From positions 1-64,000 of the forward strand of contig NZ_VIGC02000021.1 in the NCBI RefSeq assembly GCF_006569185.2: 64,000 nucleotides of DNA. The letters run 5' to 3'. The DNA is from Litorilinea aerophila. Lineage in GTDB: Bacteria > Chloroflexota > Anaerolineae > Caldilineales > Caldilineaceae. The notes beneath the pieces are model-generated. The model was not told the origin of the DNA, made no database searches, and saw nothing but the letters and a program-made list of their open reading frames with translations. Position numbers and translations under genes: made by a program. Below, piece after piece: positions 1 through 12,000 of the stretch (positions are counted from its first letter, which is position 1; each line of letters starts with the position of its first letter).

Positions 1-3000
1 TCTGTTGGATCGTCTGCTTCAACTCCTGGCCAGCGTCGTTGATCCGTCGTGCCAATACAGCTTTCAGTATCCACTCTGTTGGATCGTCTGCTTCAACCAG
101 CAGACGCCGTGCCTGACGCTTGCTGCTCAGGCGTCTTTCAGTATCCACTCTGTTGGATCGTCTGCTTCAACGAGCCGCTGCTGTCGCCGCGGGGACGCAG
201 CTCAACGCTCTTTCAGTATCCACTCTGTTGGATCGTCTGCTTCAACAGCTGGATTACGAGAGCCTGTCGGCACACCCGATGTCTTTCAGTATCCACTCTG
301 TTGGATCGTCTGCTTCAACCCACCTGTTTCCGGCGCCTGCGCCAAGTGTTCAACTCTTTCAGTATCCACTCTGTTGGATCGTCTGCTTCAACCGTGCCGT
401 CGGCAAGGCCCTGGCCAGAGAGCGTGGCCCTTTCAGTATCCACTCTGTTGGATCGTCTGCTTCAACCTCACGGCTGAATATGCCAGCCGCTCCAATCATA
501 TGGTTGCTTTCAGTATCCACTCTGTTGGATCGTCTGCTTCAACCCGCATGCGCGCGGCCTGGGGCACGGTGAGCGAGACCCTCTTTCAGTATCCACTCTG
601 TTGGATCGTCTGCTTCAACGTCAACAACGGCCGCACGAACTGGCCCGTCACCCACTCTTTCAGTATCCACTCTGTTGGATCGTCTGCTTCAACTCCAGCC
701 GCGCTGGATGAGTTCGGCGACGATGGAGGTCATCTTTCAGTATCCACTCTGTTGGATCGTCTGCTTCAACTCGTCCCCGTAGGGCTGGCAGATGCGCTGC
801 TCACTCAGCTTTCAGTATCCACTCTGTTGGATCGTCTGCTTCAACCCCAGCGTTCCGGCTCTTCGTCTTCGCCCTGTTCCTCTTTCAGTATCCACTCTGT
901 TGGATCGTCTGCTTCAACCGCAGGTCCGCGTTGGCCCGGGACATGACGATGGCCGTCTTTCAGTATCCACTCTGTTGGATCGTCTGCTTCAACGGCGGCC
1001 CGCTTGGCCGTCAGAAATTCGTCCAGCACTTTCAGTATCCACTCTGTTGGATCGTCTGCTTCAACCGATCCGAATGCCCGGTCCGGTCGCCCAGCTGTCA
1101 GCTTTCAGTATCCACTCTGTTGGATCGTCTGCTTCAACCTCCGCGAAGGGCAGCTTGTAGGAGCCCTTGAGTTCCTTTCAGTATCCACTCTGTTGGATCG
1201 TCTGCTTCAACCCATCGGAGACGAAACGGTGGACAAGACGCGCCAGGCTTTCAGTATCCACTCTGTTGGATCGTCTGCTTCAACCTACCTGAAGCGCTAC
1301 CATCCGGCAGCCTTCTACTCTTTCAGTATCCACTCTGTTGGATCGTCTGCTTCAACGCCCGGACGTTCACCGGGCAGGTGCCGGTGTTGCTCCTCTTTCA
1401 GTATCCACTCTGTTGGATCGTCTGCTTCAACCCGCTGTACACCGTGGCCCCGGGCAGGACGCGCAACTCTTTCAGTATCCACTCTGTTGGATCGTCTGCT
1501 TCAACCGTTCATCGATGGTCCCTCCGCAGACGATGTCCACGTCTTTCAGTATCCACTCTGTTGGATCGTCTGCTTCAACTCGCCGCCCGCAGCCCGGGCC
1601 GTGTCCAGGCTGAAGCCTTTCAGTATCCACTCTGTTGGATCGTCTGCTTCAACCCCAGCGCTGGCTGGCCATCGAGCCCCATAGCATCGACTTTCAGTAT
1701 CCACTCTGTTGGATCGTCTGCTTCAACCACGGCTCCTGGTCGAAAAAGCCCCAGGTGCCGTCGCTTTCAGTATCCACTCTGTTGGATCGTCTGCTTCAAC
1801 GCAGGCGGGCCGTCAACGTCGAAAGCGCAACTGCCATCTTTCAGTATCCACTCTGTTGGATCGTCTGCTTCAACGCCCCACAGCCCCAAATACCGCAATG
1901 CATCTGTAAGCTTTCAGTATCCACTCTGTTGGATCGTCTGCTTCAACTGCTCTTCCGGTGGCCGGAAGAGGCGCCGGTGAAGGCCTTTCAGTATCCACTC
2001 TGTTGGATCGTCTGCTTCAACTCGCCTGGTCCTCACGGCCGCCCACTGTGCGGACATCTTTCAGTATCCACTCTGTTGGATCGTCTGCTTCAACTCAGCG
2101 CCGCCCAGCGGGAGGCCCTGGCGGAGAGCCTCTTTCAGTATCCACTCTGTTGGATCGTCTGCTTCAACTTGGATCATGGCCGCGGCCGAAAGCTGCGAAT
2201 GCCTTTCAGTATCCACTCTGTTGGATCGTCTGCTTCAACTTGCCGGTGGTGCAGACCCTGCAGCAGGACCGGCTCTTTCAGTATCCACTCTGTTGGATCG
2301 TCTGCTTCAACCCCGGCCAGCCCGGCCTGGGCAATGACGTCCAGCTCGTCTTTCAGTATCCACTCTGTTGGATCGTCTGCTTCAACTCCAGGGCCGTCTC
2401 TGTGTCCACGCCCAGGTCTTCCACTTTCAGTATCCACTCTGTTGGATCGTCTGCTTCAACCACCAGGCGTCCCCACATTTTGGAGACCGTGGTCAAGTCT
2501 TTCAGTATCCACTCTGTTGGATCGTCTGCTTCAACCTGAGCAGGCCGTTGGTGGCCCACTGCTCACGGCCCCCTTTCAGTATCCACTCTGTTGGATCGTC
2601 TGCTTCAACCCCTGGCGGCCACCCCCTGGCGCTGGGCACAGCCCCTCTTTCAGTATCCACTCTGTTGGATCGTCTGCTTCAACCTTCTACCTGGCCGTGT
2701 GAAACTGTCTTGACTTTTGGATCTTTCAGTATCCACTCTGTTGGATCGTCTGCTTCAACACCGACCACCGCCTCCTTCCAACACATGCACTGGACATGGA
2801 CTTTCAGTATCCACTCTGTTGGATCGTCTGCTTCAACCCTCCAGCATATCAACCAAGCCACTGGCTGCTCCGTCTTTCAGTATCCACTCTGTTGGATCGT
2901 CTGCTTCAACCGGATGGTGGCGGCGGCGATGGTGGTGGCTGCCTGCCTCTTTCAGTATCCACTCTGTTGGATCGTCTGCTTCAACCCGCATTGCCTGCAA

Positions 3001-6000
3001 CTGACTGGCATTTGGATCTGTCTTTCAGTATCCACTCTGTTGGATCGTCTGCTTCAACGCCGGGCCTCCTGCAGAAGACTCTCGGTCGTCTCCACTTTCA
3101 GTATCCACTCTGTTGGATCGTCTGCTTCAACGACATGACAGCATGGCTCACGGCAGCAGGCTATGCATCTTTCAGTATCCACTCTGTTGGATCGTCTGCT
3201 TCAACCGATGTCGGTGAACGCCCCAACCGTCTTCGGACTGACTTTCAGTATCCACTCTGTTGGATCGTCTGCTTCAACCATGTCGGCAGGCGCGGTTTTG
3301 GCCTCATCCCATGACTTTCAGTATCCACTCTGTTGGATCGTCTGCTTCAACGCGGCTTCACCTTTGACGGCCAGGTGAAGTGGTTGCACTTTCAGTATCC
3401 ACTCTGTTGGATCGTCTGCTTCAACCTGCGCCGCGTTCAGGCCCTGGAGTCGGCCCTGGGCTCTTTCAGTATCCACTCTGTTGGATCGTCTGCTTCAACG
3501 GTAGACCGTGCGCAGGCCCACTTCATCGGCGCGGACTTTCAGTATCCACTCTGTTGGATCGTCTGCTTCAACGTTCGGGAGCGCATTAACGGATTTAAGG
3601 AGTGGCTCTTTCAGTATCCACTCTGTTGGATCGTCTGCTTCAACACAGTTGCCAGGCGGTCGGCCCAGTAGTACGCCCGCATCTTTCAGTATCCACTCTG
3701 TTGGATCGTCTGCTTCAACTGCCCAGCCAGTGCAGCTGTTGCAACGCCGGTCGGCTTTCAGTATCCACTCTGTTGGATCGTCTGCTTCAACCCATGCCCC
3801 GGAAGGAAACCTGGCTGGAAAGCCGCTGCTTTCAGTATCCACTCTGTTGGATCGTCTGCTTCAACTGCCCGGCATCCAGGGCCTCCTGGGGCTGGCCAAA
3901 CTTTCAGTATCCACTCTGTTGGATCGTCTGCTTCAACGGGCTCCGCGGCCAATTCCATCGTGGCCTACCTGCTCTTTCAGTATCCACTCTGTTGGATCGT
4001 CTGCTTCAACTAGCTCCGGCGGCTTTATAACCCTTTACAATGCCCAACTTTCAGTATCCACTCTGTTGGATCGTCTGCTTCAACCCACAGCCTCCCAGGC
4101 TGTAGTCCAGGTGCTCTGCACTTTCAGTATCCACTCTGTTGGATCGTCTGCTTCAACGGTATCGCTGTCGCAGTGGACAGTAGCGACGTGACCGTCTTTC
4201 AGTATCCACTCTGTTGGATCGTCTGCTTCAACTTACCAGGTGCTGGTCAACGCCCTGTTGTGGACAGACTTTCAGTATCCACTCTGTTGGATCGTCTGCT
4301 TCAACCCGCGGATCCGGCCCGGGCAATGCGCACCGTCTGGACCTTTCAGTATCCACTCTGTTGGATCGTCTGCTTCAACGCTGCAGGCCTACCGGCGGGA
4401 GGTGCAGGCGCTGAACTTTCAGTATCCACTCTGTTGGATCGTCTGCTTCAACGCGCCGTTGTACTGGCGAAGCAGCGGCCCCAGTTGCTTCACTTTCAGT
4501 ATCCACTCTGTTGGATCGTCTGCTTCAACCGAAACCGACTGCCCGGCCAACAGGGCCGCCATCACCTCTTTCAGTATCCACTCTGTTGGATCGTCTGCTT
4601 CAACTCAACGGAGATGATTTTTCGGTCAGAGAGTTGTTGTACTTTCAGTATCCACTCTGTTGGATCGTCTGCTTCAACAACGGACGACAGCGGTCGGCCC
4701 TGCTCTTTCACCTGGCACTTTCAGTATCCACTCTGTTGGATCGTCTGCTTCAACACCTGCGGGCCGGGCCAGGCCTGGAGCATGAGGTAGTCTTTCAGTA
4801 TCCACTCTGTTGGATCGTCTGCTTCAACCAGGCGGGCCGTCAACGTCGAAAGCGCAACTGCCATCTTTCAGTATCCACTCTGTTGGATCGTCTGCTTCAA
4901 CAGCTGCCCATGAACGACCGGCTGGCCATCTTCACCTCTTTCAGTATCCACTCTGTTGGATCGTCTGCTTCAACGGGGGACGCAACACGCGCCCGAAATT
5001 GGTGAAATTTCTTTCAGTATCCACTCTGTTGGATCGTCTGCTTCAACTAGAGAATGAGCTTTGGAGAGCGGCCCTTTGGGCTGCCTTTCAGTATCCACTC
5101 TGTTGGATCGTCTGCTTCAACCCGGGCCCTGGTGCTGGACTCCGGCGCGGCCAGGCCCTCTTTCAGTATCCACTCTGTTGGATCGTCTGCTTCAACCGGT
5201 CTCGGAGGGTTTCGCCTACACCGAGCTGACGTCTTTCAGTATCCACTCTGTTGGATCGTCTGCTTCAACGGCTGGTATTTCGATGGCATTTCCTGCTCGA
5301 TTTGTCTTTCAGTATCCACTCTGTTGGATCGTCTGCTTCAACAGGACGTGATAAGCCCCACAACCCGCCGGGCCAGCCTTTCAGTATCCACTCTGTTGGA
5401 TCGTCTGCTTCAACTGGATTTGATGTGCATATTGCCTCCTTTTGGTCTTCTTTCAGTATCCACTCTGTTGGATCGTCTGCTTCAACCAGTTGCAGAGCGC
5501 GACGGATTGCGTTCTGAGCGGCCCTTTCAGTATCCACTCTGTTGGATCGTCTGCTTCAACGGTTCGAGGATCGGGCGGTCTCCTTCCGGGTATGGGCTTT
5601 CAGTATCCACTCTGTTGGATCGTCTGCTTCAACAATTGTGAGCGGGATTCTGGAGCTGCGGGATTTGCTCTTTCAGTATCCACTCTGTTGGATCGTCTGC
5701 TTCAACCTCGCATCCGGCCCCTGCCCGGAATGTGGCGGGAACTTTCAGTATCCACTCTGTTGGATCGTCTGCTTCAACAACCGTGAACGAGAAAGCAACC
5801 TATCGCAACCATCTCTTTCAGTATCCACTCTGTTGGATCGTCTGCTTCAACCCATTTCATCTATATTATCCATCGCAGCACCTCCACTTTCAGTATCCAC
5901 TCTGTTGGATCGTCTGCTTCAACACGGCGTGGTGCAGCTGGAAGCAGGTCCGGGTAGCCTGCCTTTCAGTATCCACTCTGTTGGATCGTCTGCTTCAACC

Positions 6001-9000
6001 ATCAGCGAAAGCGTGGAGCAGGCCCTGACGGTGTTCTTTCAGTATCCACTCTGTTGGATCGTCTGCTTCAACCTGAGCCGCAGCGCCCGGGACAACTACC
6101 TACGGGCCTTTCAGTATCCACTCTGTTGGATCGTCTGCTTCAACCGGTGCTCCAGCTTTCCCAGGACGTACCTATGGAACCTTTCAGTATCCACTCTGTT
6201 GGATCGTCTGCTTCAACCCGGCCCCAGCACCTGAACGTCGCCCTTGCCCATGCCTTTCAGTATCCACTCTGTTGGATCGTCTGCTTCAACGTAGGCCACG
6301 CTCTCCACGTCCAGGTCGTTGTAGATGCTTTCAGTATCCACTCTGTTGGATCGTCTGCTTCAACGCATCTCATCTACGATGCGGAGGCGCCCGAACTCAA
6401 CTTTCAGTATCCACTCTGTTGGATCGTCTGCTTCAACCAGGTAGAGCTGCCGGACGGGCGCACCGGCTGGTGCCATCTTTCAGTATCCACTCTGTTGGAT
6501 CGTCTGCTTCAACGCCCGGGTTGGCCGGGCAGCGGGTGGACGTCAACGTCTTTCAGTATCCACTCTGTTGGATCGTCTGCTTCAACATGGCCCGGTGGCT
6601 GGCCGCTGATGAAGAGGGCCATCTTTCAGTATCCACTCTGTTGGATCGTCTGCTTCAACGGCGCATCCACCCAGATGGTCCCCTCCGGAAGCTCACTTTC
6701 AGTATCCACTCTGTTGGATCGTCTGCTTCAACGATGCCCTGGTGGCCCCGGAAGCGCGCTTCATCCAGGCTTTCAGTATCCACTCTGTTGGATCGTCTGC
6801 TTCAACCCCCGCCACCGCCCGCACCCCCGCGAAGCCGCACACCTCTTTCAGTATCCACTCTGTTGGATCGTCTGCTTCAACCAAAAGCCCTCGGAGAGCG
6901 TCCAAGTTTGCCATCATCTCTTTCAGTATCCACTCTGTTGGATCGTCTGCTTCAACAGAGGTCGGATAGAGGCCCAGTCTTGGCGTCGCTGCCCTTTCAG
7001 TATCCACTCTGTTGGATCGTCTGCTTCAACGCAGGAAGATGTATTCGAGGCCCTGGCCGGCGACGCCCTTTCAGTATCCACTCTGTTGGATCGTCTGCTT
7101 CAACCTGGCTGCAGCCGGGGACCTACTATATTTTGGCCAGCCCTTTCAGTATCCACTCTGTTGGATCGTCTGCTTCAACGCACGTAGATGTTCATGCCGG
7201 CGCGCAAGCTCCACACTTTCAGTATCCACTCTGTTGGATCGTCTGCTTCAACAACATTTGGACTCCCGGCCTGGGCCATCCCGTGTATCTTTCAGTATCC
7301 ACTCTGTTGGATCGTCTGCTTCAACCAGGGGCTGAAGTCCAAGTTCCAGGAGGTTGTTCAGGCTTTCAGTATCCACTCTGTTGGATCGTCTGCTTCAACT
7401 CCTCCTGAGGATCAATTAGGACGGCGCAGAGGGGTCTTTCAGTATCCACTCTGTTGGATCGTCTGCTTCAACCACGCCAGCGCTGCAATGGCGCCTATGA
7501 CAATCAATATCTTTCAGTATCCACTCTGTTGGATCGTCTGCTTCAACACCTTATCCAGTAAGCGTTCCTGTCGCTCCTGCGGAGCTTTCAGTATCCACTC
7601 TGTTGGATCGTCTGCTTCAACTGAACAGCGCCTACCACGACTGCGATTTTGTGCTGGCCTTTCAGTATCCACTCTGTTGGATCGTCTGCTTCAACTTCAG
7701 CTGCCCCCGTTGCACCGTTGCCACGTCGCCGCTTTCAGTATCCACTCTGTTGGATCGTCTGCTTCAACCTTGAAACCCCAGCTGGACGAATACATCCGGA
7801 TGGAACTTTCAGTATCCACTCTGTTGGATCGTCTGCTTCAACTCAATGCCCGCCTGGAGCGGGAACGAGAGTTCTAAAACTTTCAGTATCCACTCTGTTG
7901 GATCGTCTGCTTCAACAAATTCGCCCCCCCAGGGCGTCCGAAGCCCTGGGTGTCTTTCAGTATCCACTCTGTTGGATCGTCTGCTTCAACCCCGAAGTTT
8001 CGGATCGGGGCAGCGGCCGACAATTTGCTCTTTCAGTATCCACTCTGTTGGATCGTCTGCTTCAACAGGACTGCGAGCGGTACCGCAGTCAGCTCAGATT
8101 TTTCTTTCAGTATCCACTCTGTTGGATCGTCTGCTTCAACCTGTGGAACCTGTGGGATGCAGCGAACGGAATCCACTTTCAGTATCCACTCTGTTGGATC
8201 GTCTGCTTCAACCGTTGATGTAGGAGTCGCTTAGTATATCAGCCCCATACTTTCAGTATCCACTCTGTTGGATCGTCTGCTTCAACGGCCCAGTACACCA
8301 CTTTCCATAGTCGGCGATACAGTCTTTCAGTATCCACTCTGTTGGATCGTCTGCTTCAACCAATATCGTTCCACGCCGTTCTGACGATTTCGGTTAACTT
8401 TCAGTATCCACTCTGTTGGATCGTCTGCTTCAACGCGGCTGGCCGCCCGCCATGGCCCCTGCTTCTTCCACTTTCAGTATCCACTCTGTTGGATCGTCTG
8501 CTTCAACCTGCGTTCCGCAAGTTCAGCGGCAGGCAGATCCACCACTTTCAGTATCCACTCTGTTGGATCGTCTGCTTCAACCCCGGCGGGAACTGCGCCA
8601 GGCCCGGATTGAACAGGAGCCTTTCAGTATCCACTCTGTTGGATCGTCTGCTTCAACCTCCATCACCGGGTCATACAGATAAAGAATCGCAACTTTCAGT
8701 ATCCACTCTGTTGGATCGTCTGCTTCAACCACTTCCTGGGCTGGCACCAAGGTCGGCGTAAAGGTCTTTCAGTATCCACTCTGTTGGATCGTCTGCTTCA
8801 ACCACACAATCCGGGGAATCAGGAGCCGGATGGCCTCCACTTTCAGTATCCACTCTGTTGGATCGTCTGCTTCAACCGTTCGAGCGCGCGCGGCAGGACC
8901 AGTCTGGACGCTCTTTCAGTATCCACTCTGTTGGATCGTCTGCTTCAACCCGGCGGCCTGGAGTACACGGACCGCGAGTTGCTCCACTTTCAGTATCCAC

Positions 9001-12000
9001 TCTGTTGGATCGTCTGCTTCAACCCTTCGGATCAGCTGAGACCACTGCCTTCACTGTGTCCTTTCAGTATCCACTCTGTTGGATCGTCTGCTTCAACCGG
9101 CCACAGCGGGCCAGGTAGTCGGGGTCAGCGCTGTCTTTCAGTATCCACTCTGTTGGATCGTCTGCTTCAACCGACGCGCCCCTGCTGCTGGCCGCCTATG
9201 GCCGGGTCTTTCCTTTCAGTATCCACTCTGTTGGATCGTCTGCTTCAACGCGAAGCAGCTCGTCCTACAGAAGCGGAAGGGATTCTCTTTCAGTATCCAC
9301 TCTGTTGGATCGTCTGCTTCAACGAAAGTGCCGTGGATGTAGCCGTGATCGCCGAAACTCCTTTCAGTATCCACTCTGTTGGATCGTCTGCTTCAACAGG
9401 TCGGTGCAATGGCGCATCAGGTCATCCTCCTGTCTTTCAGTATCCACTCTGTTGGATCGTCTGCTTCAACGTAGCCACCCTGGCCGGGCAGGTGCCGGTG
9501 CTGCTGCTCTTTCAGTATCCACTCTGTTGGATCGTCTGCTTCAACTCCAGACCCCATATTGTTCCTGGCTATCCGTATCCTCTTTCAGTATCCACTCTGT
9601 TGGATCGTCTGCTTCAACTGGCCGTGTTGGCGTGGAAATAAAGGATGTATGGCCTCTTTCAGTATCCACTCTGTTGGATCGTCTGCTTCAACCCGCGGCC
9701 ATGGCCGACCTGCGGCTGGACGCCGAGGATCTTTCAGTATCCACTCTGTTGGATCGTCTGCTTCAACCCTGCCGGCTGGGGAAAATCCTGACTCGTGGTT
9801 GCCTCTTTCAGTATCCACTCTGTTGGATCGTCTGCTTCAACGTTGGCCATGTTCGTGTCTGATCGTGATCCTGTCACCTTTCAGTATCCACTCTGTTGGA
9901 TCGTCTGCTTCAACCGGCGCCTGCCAGAACGAGTTCGAGGCCCGCAACTCCTCTTTCAGTATCCACTCTGTTGGATCGTCTGCTTCAACTCCGCTTCCAT
10001 TGTGACCTCCTGGCCTGGCTCTGCCTCTTTCAGTATCCACTCTGTTGGATCGTCTGCTTCAACCTATGAGAATGACGATCATGTCGCGTTGGAATTGCTC
10101 AACTTTCAGTATCCACTCTGTTGGATCGTCTGCTTCAACCCGCCGCCCGCAGCCCGGGCCGTGTCCAGGCTGAAGCCTTTCAGTATCCACTCTGTTGGAT
10201 CGTCTGCTTCAACTTGCTGCTCATTTCCTATGCTCCTTCTCCAGCGCCGCTTTCAGTATCCACTCTGTTGGATCGTCTGCTTCAACGGCGCTGAAATGCA
10301 CACCTGCCTGTTCACGCTCAATCTCTTTCAGTATCCACTCTGTTGGATCGTCTGCTTCAACCATGAGGTCCGCTGCCTCCTGGGACTGGGGGATCAGCCC
10401 TTTCAGTATCCACTCTGTTGGATCGTCTGCTTCAACGCGGGTCGAGCTCCGCAGGAATCTCATCCGTGTCGGCCCTTTCAGTATCCACTCTGTTGGATCG
10501 TCTGCTTCAACCCCTGGAGCGGATGCGGGAAGAGGCGTAGGTGTATCGCTTTCAGTATCCACTCTGTTGGATCGTCTGCTTCAACCTCGCAGGCGACGAG
10601 GGTGGTGCCGGAGCCGAGGAAGCTTTCAGTATCCACTCTGTTGGATCGTCTGCTTCAACCCCTCCCGCCCGGGTTCGTTCGGTGGAGCGGGTGGGCTTTC
10701 AGTATCCACTCTGTTGGATCGTCTGCTTCAACCCACCGCCCCAGGGTTGCTGGAGGAATCGATGGCGTCTTTCAGTATCCACTCTGTTGGATCGTCTGCT
10801 TCAACTGGCTGGCCCCAGCCGAGCGGCGGAAAAGTCGGAAACATCTTTCAGTATCCACTCTGTTGGATCGTCTGCTTCAACAGAACAAAGTGTACGACCT
10901 GAGACAGGTCTACGGCTCTTTCAGTATCCACTCTGTTGGATCGTCTGCTTCAACACTCCTGATAGAAACTGATGGCCGTGCTCCAGGCCTCTTTCAGTAT
11001 CCACTCTGTTGGATCGTCTGCTTCAACTCCATCAGATCGGAACGGGTGACGGCGATCATGGCCCTTTCAGTATCCACTCTGTTGGATCGTCTGCTTCAAC
11101 CACCAATCTCCTGATCGTCTGATGGCCGCGATAGAAGCTTTCAGTATCCACTCTGTTGGATCGTCTGCTTCAACACACCACTTCGAACTTCGGTTTGTGA
11201 TCCCATGTGTCTTTCAGTATCCACTCTGTTGGATCGTCTGCTTCAACCGTAGCGAATAGCAACCAACCGACCACCCGCATACCACTTTCAGTATCCACTC
11301 TGTTGGATCGTCTGCTTCAACCGCCGGCAGCCTGCGCCGCAGCGGGCCCGATCGATACTTTCAGTATCCACTCTGTTGGATCGTCTGCTTCAACCCATGG
11401 CCGTCAGCTTCTGCGTGAACGTCTCCGCCTCTTTCAGTATCCACTCTGTTGGATCGTCTGCTTCAACTGCGGCCAGGTGACGCCATACCCCCCGTTGGTC
11501 CCGGTCACTTTCAGTATCCACTCTGTTGGATCGTCTGCTTCAACCGCTCGCCCAGCTCGGCATCGACTACGCCGAGCTGATCTTTCAGTATCCACTCTGT
11601 TGGATCGTCTGCTTCAACCGCGGCGGCCGCCGATGAAGGCGTGCTGGATGCGGCCCTCTTTCAGTATCCACTCTGTTGGATCGTCTGCTTCAACCACATG
11701 TGGCCGGACTGCATCGTTCGCCGCTATTCTCTTTCAGTATCCACTCTGTTGGATCGTCTGCTTCAACCCAGGCTTTCCCAGATCCAGCTGAATCTCCAGC
11801 GCCGTCTTTCAGTATCCACTCTGTTGGATCGTCTGCTTCAACCCCAAGAATGCCTCGTAAGGATCCGCCTCTTCCTCCTCTTTCAGTATCCACTCTGTTG
11901 GATCGTCTGCTTCAACCCGGATGAACCTGTGGAAATATCGTGATTGTCATCTTTCAGTATCCACTCTGTTGGATCGTCTGCTTCAACCTTCCCAGGCGGC

